NCBI RefSeq assembly: GCF_000169455.1
Contig: NZ_AAYC01000006.1
Location: 1 to 64,000, forward strand
Length of the DNA: 64,000 nt
From: Roseobacter sp. SK209-2-6
GTDB lineage: Bacteria; Pseudomonadota; Alphaproteobacteria; Rhodobacterales; Rhodobacteraceae
Direction: 5' to 3'
Shown: positions 1 through 8,658 of the stretch, in pieces
How the letters are laid out: the number at the start of each line of letters is the position of its first letter
Numbering within the stretch: the first letter of the stretch is position 1
Program-made: the position numbers and the translations under genes
The notes under the pieces: model-generated
The model's input: the letters and a program-made list of their open reading frames with translations, nothing else
Database searches by the model: none
Told to the model about the DNA's origin: nothing

Positions 1-318
1 CAGTGGTAGACCAGTGGTAATCCAATGGGCCAAGGCCTTGATGGTGATCACCGCCTCCAGGGGCAAAGGCGCTGTTGCCAGCAGGTCCAGCGAGCCGTCT
101 TCCCAATCAAGCGCCAGCATCCGATCCAGCGACAAAAGGCAAGAGAGCAGCGCCCCAAGCCACAGAACCCCCGGCGCGATGCGAGACAAAAGCTCTGATT
201 GTGGCCCAACTGAGAAAGGCACCATAACCGTTACGATCAGGAAGAAAGCCAACCCAAGACCAAATCCCCCGCCCGCCCGCACCGAAAGGCGTAGATCCCG
301 TAGCAAGAGCGCAATCAC
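1..318 (-). CDS. ccmB: Heme exporter protein CcmB (partial, C-terminus outside window)
   Basis: CcmB is the inner-membrane permease of the CcmABCD complex of cytochrome c maturation (System I), which lets CcmE release heme to apocytochromes. Only the first 106 codons are inside the window. The protein begins [16 protein letters not shown], a typical CcmB start, followed by hydrophobic spans at about residues 19-37 and 47-64 and a [10 protein letters not shown] segment. The start is a GTG that overlaps the ccmA stop (GTGA, 4 bp), so the two are translationally coupled. Gene order ccmA-ccmB with ccmC expected next is standard for Rhodobacterales. The other 5' frame across this region is a shadow. 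Confidence 0.9.
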   Translation of the reverse strand, partial: MIALLLRDLRLSVRAGGGFGLGLAFFLIVTVMVPFSVGPQSELLSRIAPGVLWLGALLSCLLSLDRMLALDWEDGSLDLLATAPLPLEAVITIKALAHWITTGLPL

Positions 319-929
319 AGGAAGTCTCCGTCAAAATCATCCAGCGCCGACAACTTCGCCTTATAGGGCCCCACATCCAGGACCTCTGCCTCCAAGCCCA
401 GATCGATATGTGTCGCGATCAGCGCAGCGCCGCCACCTTGCAGATGGGCCTTCACCGCAGCGGCAAACAAAGCGACCGAAGCCTGATCCAAGCTGACCGT
501 TGGTTCATCCATGACCCAGATCGGGCGGCCTGTAACCAGCATTCGTGCCAGTCCCAGCCTGCGTTTTTGCCCCGCAGAGAGCGCACCAGCCGGCCGGTTC
601 TCAAGGCTATTAAGATCAAAAGCCGCAAGGGCTGGCGCAATCCCTGTTGTTCCAAAGACGTCAGCCCAAAACCTCAGGTTTTCGGCAACCGTCAGGGCCT
701 GTTTCAGGCCATCTGAATGACCTGCATAGGCAATCTGATCCTCAGCTCCGTTGATTTCCCCTGACAGAGCAGGCTGCAGCCCCGCAATGGTTCGCAACAG
801 AGTGGTTTTGCCGCTACCATTGGGGCCACGCAAGATCAAAGCACGGCCGGGCACAAGGCTAAACCCCAGTCCCTCCAGGACCGGAATACCGCCTCTAGCA
901 ATCCTCAGATCTGAAACTGTCAGCACCAT
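315..929 (-). CDS. ccmA: Heme exporter ATP-binding protein CcmA
   Basis: This is the ATPase of the CcmAB heme-export/CcmE-release ABC complex at the cytoplasmic face of the inner membrane. The 204-residue product has Walker A GPNGSGKT at residues 35-42, signature LSAGQ at 117-121, Walker B ending VMDEPT at 139-144, and a switch histidine in ATHID. I chose the start MVLTVSDL rather than an in-frame ATG 33 codons upstream because it gives the usual family length and begins exactly at the first strand of the ABC domain. The stop overlaps the ccmB start. It follows the Mth938-like gene by 126 bp on the same strand. Confidence 0.95.
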   Translation of the reverse strand: MVLTVSDLRIARGGIPVLEGLGFSLVPGRALILRGPNGSGKTTLLRTIAGLQPALSGEINGAEDQIAYAGHSDGLKQALTVAENLRFWADVFGTTGIAPALAAFDLNSLENRPAGALSAGQKRRLGLARMLVTGRPIWVMDEPTVSLDQASVALFAAAVKAHLQGGGAALIATHIDLGLEAEVLDVGPYKAKLSALDDFDGDFL

Positions 930-1055
930 GAAATACGGCCTATCCTCTTGCCCATGCCGCAAGACCACAAAGCCGCGCCATCTTCCTTGCGGCAAATCAA
1001 GCTTTTGCAGCTGTTGCGATTTTTCCACTGATGGGGCTTAGACACTGGGGCAATC

Positions 1056-1409
1056 CTAGATAGGAAGGGCAGCCAGGGCGATGCGACGCCCTTCGGACAA
1101 AAGCACATTGTAGGTCCGGCAGGCCGCGGGCGAGTTCATCACTTCAACACCAATCCCTGCATCCTCCAGCGCACGGCGCAGGGCCTGCGGGATATGCGAA
1201 ATCTCAGCCCCCGTTCCAACAAAAAGCACATCAATCTGCCCCGCAAGATCCAACAAAGTCTCTCTGTCATCAAAGCCGTTCCAGGGTCCGATGCCAGCGG
1301 CGCTGACAAGCATAGCCCCCTCCTGCAGCTCACCGCCGATACGAAAGAAACCTGGCCCATAACCATCAATAGGTACTGCATCGCTGTAGCTGACTTCGTT
1401 CAGGCGCAT
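1056..1409 (-). CDS. Mth938-like (DUF498/NDUFAF3-type) domain protein
   Basis: A 117-residue cytoplasmic protein of the Mth938-like family, whose eukaryotic relative NDUFAF3 assists complex I assembly; the bacterial role is not established. The core is visible as a GPGFFRIGG strand, VLFVGTGAEI around residues 63-72, then PQALRRALEDAGIGVEVMNSPAACRT, of which the MxxxxAxRTYN end is the family hallmark. The start MRLNEVSYSD was preferred over an ATG 13 codons upstream because family members begin here. It sits between secF and ccmA on the same strand, a common Rhodobacterales arrangement, but an intrinsic terminator separates it from secF, so it probably has its own promoter. Confidence 0.85.
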   Translation of the reverse strand: MRLNEVSYSDAVPIDGYGPGFFRIGGELQEGAMLVSAAGIGPWNGFDDRETLLDLAGQIDVLFVGTGAEISHIPQALRRALEDAGIGVEVMNSPAACRTYNVLLSEGRRIALAALPI

Positions 1410-1535
1410 GACGGATCCCCTCCCTTTCCTTCGGAATGGCGGTTCCATCCCTAGCTATTGCTTCGGTTAACATAGACATCTGCCACACTAAACCGAAAGC
1501 CAAAGAATTTCGCGCCTCCCCCGTTCGCAGAAAAG

Positions 1536-1566
1536 AAAAAGCCGCGGAAATGATCCGCGGCTTTTT
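1536..1566 (-). terminator. Intrinsic terminator after secF
   Basis: A perfect 13-bp inverted repeat (AAAAAGCCGCGGA, loop 5 nt, then its complement) gives a GC-rich stem flanked by A and T runs, so it can work in both directions. It lies 55 bp past the secF stop on the minus strand and ends the yajC-secD-secF unit. Confidence 0.85.
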
Positions 1567-1620
1567 GCTAGAAATCCACCCGTCGCAAAGGGGGTTAAAG
1601 AGCTTCAGCCCATCTCCGTG

Positions 1621-2589
1621 TCAGGCGTCGATGTTTGAGAACTGATTGCCAGTGGTGTCGGTCTTCTTGCTCCAATCCCGCTTGACCCCAAGACGCAACA
1701 GGATGGTGGAGGCCACGAAGATCGAAGAATAGGTACCAACCACAACGCCCCAGATCATCGCAAAGACAAAGCCACGGATCACATCCCCGCCCAGCACATA
1801 AAGCGAGATCAGCGCCAGCAGGGTGGTGACAGAAGTCATCACCGTCCGGCTGAGGGTTTCGTTGATCGAGAGGTTCAACACCTCATCCAGCGCCTTTTTC
1901 TTATAACGACGCAGGTTCTCACGCACCCGGTCAAAGACAACCACAGTATCGTTGAGCGAATAACCAACGATGGTCAACAATGCGGCAATGATCGCCAAGT
2001 CAAATTTGATCTGCAACGCCGAGAAGATACCGATGGTCAGCACCACGTCATGCACCAGGGCCGCAACCGCACCCAGGGCAAACTGCCATTCAAAGCGCAG
2101 CCAGATGTAAATCAGAACCGCCGCAATCGCCAAAGCAACCGCCAGGATCGCCGTCTGCACCAGCTCGCCCGAGACCTTGGGGCCCACGGATTCAACAGAG
2201 ACAAATTTTATGCCGGGTGCCGCGGTATCTAGGGCCGCCTGCAGCTTACCAATCACCTCACCGGAGATCGCTTCCCCGCTTTCCTGCGCCTGGATGCGGA
2301 TCATGGCGACGTGCTGATCTTCCTCGAAAGTAGGGTCAAACACCTCGGTGATCGAGATATCGCCCAGCCCCAGCGGTGCCATCGCGTCACGGTAGGCACC
2401 CACATCCACCGCCTGGGTGCTTTCGGTGCGCACCGTGGTACCACCCCGGAAGTCGATGCCAAAGTTCAGCCCCTGAAGGCCAAAGGAAACAAGGCTCAGC
2501 ACCATCAAGAGGGCGGAGAATCCAACCCAGACCTTCCATTTGCTGAAGAAATCAAAGCGGGTTTCTTTGGGAACAAGTCTCAGTCGCAT
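1621..2589 (-). CDS. secF: Protein translocase subunit SecF
   Basis: SecF works with SecD in the inner membrane, using the proton motive force to help pull exported proteins through SecYEG. The product has 322 residues, normal for separate alphaproteobacterial SecF. An N-terminal membrane span (about 18-36) is followed by the periplasmic head with the conserved GIDFRGGT motif near residue 45, then five more spans from about residue 155. The D-x6-G-YSLNDTVVVFDRVREN segment in the fourth/fifth span is the SecD/SecF family signature. secD ends 2 bp upstream, and the gene closes the yajC-secD-secF unit before a strong terminator. Confidence 0.97.
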   Translation of the reverse strand: MRLRLVPKETRFDFFSKWKVWVGFSALLMVLSLVSFGLQGLNFGIDFRGGTTVRTESTQAVDVGAYRDAMAPLGLGDISITEVFDPTFEEDQHVAMIRIQAQESGEAISGEVIGKLQAALDTAAPGIKFVSVESVGPKVSGELVQTAILAVALAIAAVLIYIWLRFEWQFALGAVAALVHDVVLTIGIFSALQIKFDLAIIAALLTIVGYSLNDTVVVFDRVRENLRRYKKKALDEVLNLSINETLSRTVMTSVTTLLALISLYVLGGDVIRGFVFAMIWGVVVGTYSSIFVASTILLRLGVKRDWSKKTDTTGNQFSNIDA

Positions 2590-2591
2590 GA

Positions 2592-4253
2592 TCAGACCTC
2601 AATCGCTTTGGGACGGCGGCGTTCAAACCACATGACAATCATCAGGCGGGTGACAAAGATCGCGGTAAAGACCGAGGTCAAAATGCCCATCCCTAAGGTG
2701 ATGGCAAAGCCACGTACCGGTCCGGAACCCATGGCAAAGAGGATCACAGCCGTGATGAAAGTGGTGATATTGGCGTCCAGAATGGCGCTCAGCGCCTTGG
2801 AATAGCCCTCGTCGATTGCTTTGGCCGGGCCACGCCCCGCCTTCAGCTCTTCACGGATCCGCTCAAAGATCAGAACATTGGCGTCTACCGCCATACCAAC
2901 CGTCAGGACGATCCCGGCGATGCCCGGCAATGTCAGCGTTGCCCCGATCAGGCTGAGGAAGCCAAAGATCAGCGCCACGTTCAGGATTAGCGCCACATTG
3001 GCAAAGATACCAAAGAGGCCATAGCTCAGCGCCATAAAGACCAGAACCGCGACAAAGGCCACCACGGTTGCAATCTTGCCTGCATCAATGCTGTCCTGGC
3101 CCAGTTCCGGCCCAATGGTGCGCTCCTCAAGGAAGTCGAGACCCGCAGGTAGGGCACCTGCGCGCAAGAGGATCGCCAGATTGGTGCTTTCTTCGATGGT
3201 GAAATTGCCAGTGATGATGCCGGAACCGCCCGGGATATGGGATTGGATCACCGGAGCAGAGATCACTTCATCATCCAAGACGATTGCAAAGGGTGCGCCA
3301 ATGTTTTCGGCGGTGTAATCACCAAATTTGCGCGCACCGGAGGTATTGAACCGGAAGTTCACTGCCGGGCGGCCGTTCTGATCAAAGGAAGGCTGCGCAT
3401 CGACCAGTTCCTCACCGGTTACAACCGGTGCGGCCTCAATGGTGTAATAGGTTCCCGGCTCGTCGATTGAGGGGACAACCTTGTTGCCTACTCCGGCAGA
3501 AGCGTCCGGGTCAGAGCCCCGGCCCACAACCGGATTGAACGTCAGCTGCGCCGTGGTACCAATCAGTGCCTTCAACTCGGAAGCAGATCCGATACCGGGC
3601 ACCTGAATCAGGATCCGATCCGCACCCTGTCGCTGGATTGTGGGCTCGCGCGTACCAACCTCATCGATCCGGCGGCGGATGATCTCCAGCGACTGTCGCA
3701 CGGTGCGATCGTTAGAGGCCAGTTTTTCTGCCTCGGAGAGTTGCACAGTGATGATGTCGTCAGCGCCTGACACTTCGATGTCATTGGCTCCGGCCCCGGT
3801 GAGGCTGGTAATCGGGCTCGCCAGTCCGCGCACCAGCTCCAGCGCTCGCGCCATGCCTTCGGGTTTGGAGATTTTCAGACGAATCTCTCCTTCAGGCGCC
3901 TGTTGACGGCGGAAGCTGCCAACGGTTGCCCGTTCGGGCCGCAGCACATCACGCACCTCTGGCCAGAGCGCGTCCATGCGCGCGGCATAGACATCTTCGA
4001 CCTGCACCTCAGCCAAGAGATGCGCGCCACCGCGCAGATCCAGGCCCAGATTCACCAGCGAGGACGGCAAGTAATCCGGCCATTGACCGGCAATTTCCAA
4101 CCGCTCCGGCGTCTCACCCTTGGCGATGATTTCCGCGGCGGCATCATTGGCCTGCTCGACGCGGGTGTAAAACCCATTTGGCAGGGCAAGCAAAAGGCCG
4201 GTCACACAGACCAGCCAGATGAGAACCCTTTTCCAGAGATCAATTTGCAGCAT
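2592..4253 (-). CDS. secD: Protein translocase subunit SecD
   Basis: SecD is the larger partner of SecF in proton-driven protein export. The 553-residue protein has one N-terminal span (about 10-27), a LGLDLRGGAHLL motif near residue 68, a long periplasmic P1 region (about 75-375), and five C-terminal spans beginning near residue 390. The IVLTVGMAVDANVLIFERIREE segment near residue 465 holds the conserved aspartate/arginine family signature. Length matches the shorter alphaproteobacterial SecD rather than the 615-residue E. coli form. It lies 33 bp after yajC and 2 bp before secF, so one transcript is likely. Confidence 0.97.
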   Translation of the reverse strand: MLQIDLWKRVLIWLVCVTGLLLALPNGFYTRVEQANDAAAEIIAKGETPERLEIAGQWPDYLPSSLVNLGLDLRGGAHLLAEVQVEDVYAARMDALWPEVRDVLRPERATVGSFRRQQAPEGEIRLKISKPEGMARALELVRGLASPITSLTGAGANDIEVSGADDIITVQLSEAEKLASNDRTVRQSLEIIRRRIDEVGTREPTIQRQGADRILIQVPGIGSASELKALIGTTAQLTFNPVVGRGSDPDASAGVGNKVVPSIDEPGTYYTIEAAPVVTGEELVDAQPSFDQNGRPAVNFRFNTSGARKFGDYTAENIGAPFAIVLDDEVISAPVIQSHIPGGSGIITGNFTIEESTNLAILLRAGALPAGLDFLEERTIGPELGQDSIDAGKIATVVAFVAVLVFMALSYGLFGIFANVALILNVALIFGFLSLIGATLTLPGIAGIVLTVGMAVDANVLIFERIREELKAGRGPAKAIDEGYSKALSAILDANITTFITAVILFAMGSGPVRGFAITLGMGILTSVFTAIFVTRLMIVMWFERRRPKAIEV

Positions 4254-4286
4254 TGCCCTGCCTTTTCAGATTGTTACGAGGGGTGC

Positions 4287-4571
4287 TTAGGATGCGGGCT
4301 CAGTCTTGCTGATGACCTGAGCAATGGTGGATTTCACCACACGCACCTTGACGCCCTCGGCCAGTTCGACCTCAACCTCATTGTCGTCTTTCAGCTTAGA
4401 GATCTTGCCGATGAGGCCACCCTGGGTCACGACCTGATCCCCACGGCGCACGTTGTTCACCATGTTCTGGTGCTCTTTCATCTTTTTCTGCTGCGGACGG
4501 ATCAGCAGGAAATACATGATCGCAAAGATCAGGATGAGGGGGAGAAACTGGCCAATCGCGTTCATATCCAA
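4287..4571 (-). CDS. yajC: Preprotein translocase subunit YajC
   Basis: YajC is the small accessory subunit of the SecDF-YajC complex. The 94-residue product has a single membrane span at about residues 7-24 (FLPLILIFAIMYFLLI), then the family motif RPQQKKMKEHQNM and a KOW-like cytoplasmic tail with RGDQVVTQGGLIGKI. It is the first gene of the yajC-secD-secF unit, and its promoter must lie in the 635-bp gap shared with divergent serS. Confidence 0.95.
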   Translation of the reverse strand: MDMNAIGQFLPLILIFAIMYFLLIRPQQKKMKEHQNMVNNVRRGDQVVTQGGLIGKISKLKDDNEVEVELAEGVKVRVVKSTIAQVISKTEPAS

Positions 4572-4993
4572 GGGGGTCTTCCTTCTACCTGTGCAGCACG
4601 CCTTTTGCAGGGTGCCGTGAATTTGCGGCGAACCTATGCGCTGGGTCTAAGCATTGCAAGGCAAGCGCAGGTTTTGACCCTGAAAAGCTGAATAAAACGA
4701 GGGGGCAAGATGCGGCGTTCGGAGAGTTCCACAGGTGCCGACCCAAGGCAGAGAGCCGCACCCACCTAGCTTGACCTCTAAACCACAGGGTGAAATTGTG
4801 AGGCGACATTTCGATAGGTTGATTAGATGACGCAAAATTACTTTCGGTCTACGCCGATGCGACAGTTTCAATCCCAACTCTCCTGTAACGACCCAAGCAT
4901 CGGAGCAAACAGGTACTTTCTCGTGAGAGTATTCGTCACCGATGGAAGGCATACAGGATAAGATTTGGCCTCGAAAATAGCTACAGCGCCTGA

Positions 4994-5084
4994 CTCTGGG
5001 TGGGCGTGAAGCGCCCTCCCCTTTGCTGCAAGCAAACCTTTGGTTTGACGGGAGGGTCGGGCGCAGGCCGGTTGGGACCGGCCT
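4994..5084. repeat. Intergenic palindromic repeat, copy 1 (yajC-serS gap)
   Basis: The segment carries an imperfect long inverted repeat: GAAGCGCCCTCCC on the left and GGGAGGGTCGGGCGC on the right, followed directly by a second hairpin AGGCCGGTTGGGACCGGCCT. A second copy with the same architecture and near-identical arms lies at 31836-31904. It is intergenic in both places. The rest of the 635-bp gap (4572-5206) shows no convincing gene; it must also hold the yajC and serS promoters. Confidence 0.75.
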
Positions 5085-5206
5085 AGGTTTAATCAAACAG
5101 GTCTTGCCTACAACATTTCCCAGGTTTTGCCCCTGCCCTCTTCCTCTTTGGTAACCCTTGCGCCATAGGTTCAATATTGATTCAAAACCGTCGAGGAGCC
5201 GACACC

Positions 5207-6499
5207 ATGCATGACATACGTGCAATCCGCGAAAATCCTGCTGCATTTGACGCCGCTTTGGCGCGGCGTGGGGATGCGGGCGTGTCGTCAGAGATTCTGG
5301 CGCTGGACGAAGAGCGTCGCGCCAAGATCCAGGAGGCAGAGGCCGCTCAAGCCGCACAGAACAAGGCCGCCAAAGAAATTGGCGCTGCCAAGGCCAAGGG
5401 TGACAATGAGACATTCGAGCGCCTGCGCGCTGAAGTGGCTGAAAAGAAATCAGAAGTTGCCGCACTGCAAAATGCAGCCAAGGAGCTGGACGCCAAGCAG
5501 ACCGACATTCTGGCGCGCATCGCCAACCTGCCGGCCGCAGATGTGCCAGAGGGCGCCGATGAAGACGACAATGTCGAGGTAAACCGCTGGGGCACCCCAG
5601 CAGAGCTGGATTTTGACGCCAAAGAACACTTTGAGATCACTGGCGTTGCCGCCAACATGGATTTTGAGACCGCGGCCAAGACCTCTGGCGCGCGCTTTGT
5701 CTTCCTGAAAGGTGGGGTTGCCCGCATTCACCGCGCATTGGCGCAATTCATGGTCGACACCCACGTAGACGAAAACGGTCTGACCGAGGTGCAGACCCCG
5801 GTGCTGGTCCGCGATGAAGCCATGTATGGCACAGATAAACTGCCAAAATTCGGCGATGACAGCTATCAGACCACCAATGGCTGGTGGCTGGTTCCTACCT
5901 CCGAGGTGACGCTGACCTATTCGGTTGCTGGCGACGTGCTGGATGCTAGGGATCTGCCGATCCGCATGACCGCCCATACACAGTGCTTCCGCTCTGAGGC
6001 CGGTAGTGCGGGCAAAGATACCTCTGGTATGCTGCGCCAGCACCAGTTTGAGAAGGTTGAGATGGTCTCGATCACTCGTCCCGATGAAAGCGACAACGAG
6101 CAAAAGCGTATGCTGCGTTGCGCCGAGGGCCTGTTAGAAAAACTGGATGTGCCCTATCGTACCGTTGTGCTTTGCACCGGCGACATGGGCTTTGGCGCGC
6201 GCCGCACCTATGACATCGAAGCCTGGCTGCCCGGTCAAGATACATACCGCGAGATCTCCTCGGTCTCGACCACCGGTGATTTCCAGGCCCGCCGCATGAA
6301 TGCACGCTTCCGCCCGGAAGAAGGTGCCAAGCCCGAGTTTGTACATACGCTCAACGGTTCCGGCCTGGCGGTTGGCCGCTGCCTGATTGCTGTTCTGGAA
6401 AACGGTCAACAAGCTGATGGTTCGGTCAAACTACCAGAGGTCCTATCCCCCTACCTGGGCGGCAAACTGACCCTGACAGCCGAAGGCGTTTTGGCTTAA
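5207..6499 (+). CDS. serS: Serine--tRNA ligase
   Basis: Cytoplasmic class II aminoacyl-tRNA synthetase that charges tRNA-Ser (and tRNA-Sec where present). The 430-residue product opens with [18 protein letters not shown], then a coiled-coil tRNA-binding arm at about residues 25-105 rich in Ala/Glu/Lys. The catalytic domain shows motif 2 ([15 protein letters not shown]), the TSEVTL serine-binding segment and motif 3 ([11 protein letters not shown]). The ATG at 5207 is preceded by a GAGGAG ribosome-binding site; a frame extension 10 codons upstream has no such support. The gene is monocistronic, with a strong terminator 34 bp after the stop. Confidence 0.97.
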   Translation: MHDIRAIRENPAAFDAALARRGDAGVSSEILALDEERRAKIQEAEAAQAAQNKAAKEIGAAKAKGDNETFERLRAEVAEKKSEVAALQNAAKELDAKQTDILARIANLPAADVPEGADEDDNVEVNRWGTPAELDFDAKEHFEITGVAANMDFETAAKTSGARFVFLKGGVARIHRALAQFMVDTHVDENGLTEVQTPVLVRDEAMYGTDKLPKFGDDSYQTTNGWWLVPTSEVTLTYSVAGDVLDARDLPIRMTAHTQCFRSEAGSAGKDTSGMLRQHQFEKVEMVSITRPDESDNEQKRMLRCAEGLLEKLDVPYRTVVLCTGDMGFGARRTYDIEAWLPGQDTYREISSVSTTGDFQARRMNARFRPEEGAKPEFVHTLNGSGLAVGRCLIAVLENGQQADGSVKLPEVLSPYLGGKLTLTAEGVLA

Positions 6500-6532
6500 T
6501 CTCATAGCCCTAAGTAGATAATCTGAGTACAT

Positions 6533-6563
6533 AAAAGGCCGGTGCAAATCGCACCGGCCTTTT
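6533..6563 (+). terminator. Intrinsic terminator after serS
   Basis: A perfect 13-bp inverted repeat AAAAGGCCGGTGC with a 5-nt loop, ending in a T run, lies 34 bp past the serS stop. The A run on the left arm could also let it act on minus-strand transcription from 6645. Confidence 0.85.
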
Positions 6564-6644
6564 GCATTTCTGACCTGCAAATCCAGCAAACAGGATGAAA
6601 TCTGAAACCCACCAGGACCTCTGCGAGGTAGAAGGGGGGGGCAC

Positions 6645-7259
6645 TCAGCCCTTCTTCTTTTTCTTCTTCGCCTTGGATCTCTTGGCCACCTTATCCTGGG
6701 CCTCTTTGTCCCGAGCTTCCAATATGGCCTGGGCCTTGGCCTTCTCCTTTTCGATGGCACGGCGGGCTTTGGCCTTTACCTTTTTGGCTTTGGCCTTGGC
6801 TTTCTCCTTGGCCAAAGCCACCTCTTCCATCAGGTTCTGCGCCTTACGAGAAGCCTTTTTCGCCTTGGCTTTGGCCTTGCTTGCCTTCAGCTCTGCCGCT
6901 TCTCGGGCGGCCTCTGCGGCGGCTAAGGCCAGGCTGAGGGTTTTCTCATTTCCCGGATCCTGCACTGCGGGTTCCGCATTTTTCACAGAGGTTTTCGCAG
7001 GGGTCGGGCCTTTCTCCCTTGCAGGCGTAGATCTCTTGACTGTCGATTTTGCCGCTTTGGGTCTTGCGGGCGGCGCGCTCTCGCGAAACCCTTCTGCGGC
7101 TTTCATCAGCCCTGCTGCTCTCGCCGCGCCAATTCCGGGAATACGGATCAAGTCCTCAAGCGTTGCAGATGCAACGGCCTCTGCACTGGTCAGCCCACCC
7201 TTTGTCAGCGACTTGGCCAGTGCCGGGCCAACACCCGTCAATTCCGTATTCGCTGTCAT
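6645..7259 (-). CDS. Helix-hairpin-helix protein with lysine/alanine-rich H1-like tail
   Basis: A 204-residue protein of unknown function in two parts. Residues about 1-55 form helix-hairpin-helix units (LTGVGPALAKSLTKGG and IRIPGIGAARAAGLMKA), a fold that binds DNA without sequence specificity. From about residue 110 it is almost entirely Ala, Lys and Glu with KAKAKK-type repeats and ends in SKAKKKKKKG, resembling histone-H1-like tails of bacterial nucleoid proteins. The middle is Pro/Thr/Lys-rich and probably disordered. It stands alone between serS and the desaturase. A nucleoid or RNA/DNA-binding role is inference from composition; no enzyme motif is visible. Confidence 0.75.
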   Translation of the reverse strand: MTANTELTGVGPALAKSLTKGGLTSAEAVASATLEDLIRIPGIGAARAAGLMKAAEGFRESAPPARPKAAKSTVKRSTPAREKGPTPAKTSVKNAEPAVQDPGNEKTLSLALAAAEAAREAAELKASKAKAKAKKASRKAQNLMEEVALAKEKAKAKAKKVKAKARRAIEKEKAKAQAILEARDKEAQDKVAKRSKAKKKKKKG

Positions 7260-7322
7260 GATCTCTCACCCCTCCAAATTCGCATGCTCATAACACTCTA
7301 GCGAAACCATTGCACAGCGTGA

Positions 7323-8276
7323 TTATCCTGGGAAGGGAACCAAGCGCTTTTTGTCCTCATCCCAGAGCTTTAGGGACAGCGCCCTGATCGCTTCTGCGAA
7401 TTTGATGCGGCGCGGTGCCACTTCTAGCGGTAAGTTATAATGGCATTGACGCAGGCGGTAGCTGGGAATGCGGGCATTGAAGTGATGGATGTCATGCAGG
7501 GTGATATTGGCCACCGCAAAATCAAAGAACCAGCCAAAATCCAAACAGGATGATCCCTGCAATGCCGCCTCTGCCGGGTTCAGATCGGGGCGTCGGTCCC
7601 AATAGGTATCTTCGAAATTATGCTGCAGATAGACAAGGAAAACCCCAATCATTCCACCAATGAAGGAAAACAGCAGCCAGATCAGAACACCGCTACTGCC
7701 AGCCAGACCATAAAGCGCAGCCAAGAGAGCGACTATGACCAAGTTGTGTAGCAAGACACCGAGTACACCATAACGAATGGTATTTTTAGGCCAGCGATAG
7801 CGAATGAAGTAGGTAAAGGCAGAGCCGATGGGAACCAGTACAAATGGGTTACGGTAAAGACGATAGGTCAGCCTTTCCCAGAACCCGGCCACCTGCCATT
7901 CGCGTAGAGTCATCGTGTGAATTTCCCCGGTCTCCCGATGCTCCAGGTTGCCAATATTGGCATGATGCAGGTTGTGGTTCTGCTTCATCACCTCAAAAGG
8001 TGCAAAGGTGAAGGGAGACAGCACATGGCCTGCAATTTCATTCTGCAGACGCGTTTTGAACAACGAATGATGCCCGGTGTCATGCTGTAGAACATAAAGG
8101 CGCACCGCTGCAAAAGCGAAAACCACCCCAGCGGGAAGCAGCAGGACCCACCTGTCAGAAAAAGTGATCGCGGTCGTGAGGCTCAAGAAATACACTACGA
8201 AAGTGCCGAAATAGCTGAGCGAAGCCAGCCAATTGTCTTTCTCGACATAGTCACGCGTATACGCTCTCAGGTCCAT
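7323..8276 (-). CDS. Membrane fatty acid desaturase family protein
   Basis: An integral-membrane di-iron desaturase/hydroxylase-type enzyme of 317 residues. The three histidine boxes are HDTGHH (about residue 75), HNLHHANIGN (about 105) and DIHHFNAR (about 260), with hydrophobic pairs at about 22-60 and 160-215. The substrate (acyl lipid, carotenoid or other) cannot be told from sequence; the family also contains beta-carotene-type hydroxylases. The start at 8276 is preceded by a GATAGGA-like ribosome-binding site; an ATG 10 codons upstream has none. It is followed by 317 bp before der and seems to be a single-gene unit. Confidence 0.85.
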   Translation of the reverse strand: MDLRAYTRDYVEKDNWLASLSYFGTFVVYFLSLTTAITFSDRWVLLLPAGVVFAFAAVRLYVLQHDTGHHSLFKTRLQNEIAGHVLSPFTFAPFEVMKQNHNLHHANIGNLEHRETGEIHTMTLREWQVAGFWERLTYRLYRNPFVLVPIGSAFTYFIRYRWPKNTIRYGVLGVLLHNLVIVALLAALYGLAGSSGVLIWLLFSFIGGMIGVFLVYLQHNFEDTYWDRRPDLNPAEAALQGSSCLDFGWFFDFAVANITLHDIHHFNARIPSYRLRQCHYNLPLEVAPRRIKFAEAIRALSLKLWDEDKKRLVPFPG

Positions 8277-8583
8277 ATTCCTATCCCTAATTCCGCTTTG
8301 TGACACCCTCTTGAAATCCTAAGAAAAGGAAGGGAGCAAAATTCAAAATATAGCCACGCGTTCAAAGGGCAGCCCCATTCGGAGTTGCGCCACAGCGGCA
8401 AGTACATCGTTAATCAACGATTAACTTAATCAACTCGTTTTACATTTCAATCAGCCTTAAGTAATTCCGCGTCAAAGAACACCGCCAAGGATAGAAATCC
8501 ACCCAGACCAAATGGAAGCCTCCTGCACCATTGAAGCATGCGCTTCAGCCTCAAAACAGCAGGCAATACTGGCAGGGTAAGCA

Positions 8584-8620
8584 CAAAAAAACCCCTCTAA
8601 ACAGGCGTTAGAGGGGCTTT
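8584..8620 (-). terminator. Intrinsic terminator after der
   Basis: Stem CCCCTCTAA / TTAGAGGGG with a 7-nt loop, followed on the minus strand by a run of seven T. It is 39 bp beyond the der stop and ends the YfgM-like/bamB/der unit. The remaining bases between 8307 and 8583 hold no gene I can support. Confidence 0.85.
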
Positions 8621-8658
8621 GACAAATCAGATAAAGGAAGTACTGCTTCCCGCCGGGA

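Noticed and set aside
4647-5465. Minus-strand frame of 272 codons between yajC and serS
   Set aside because: It covers the serS start and the intergenic repeat, has Cys/Arg/Pro-rich nonsense composition and no ribosome-binding site.
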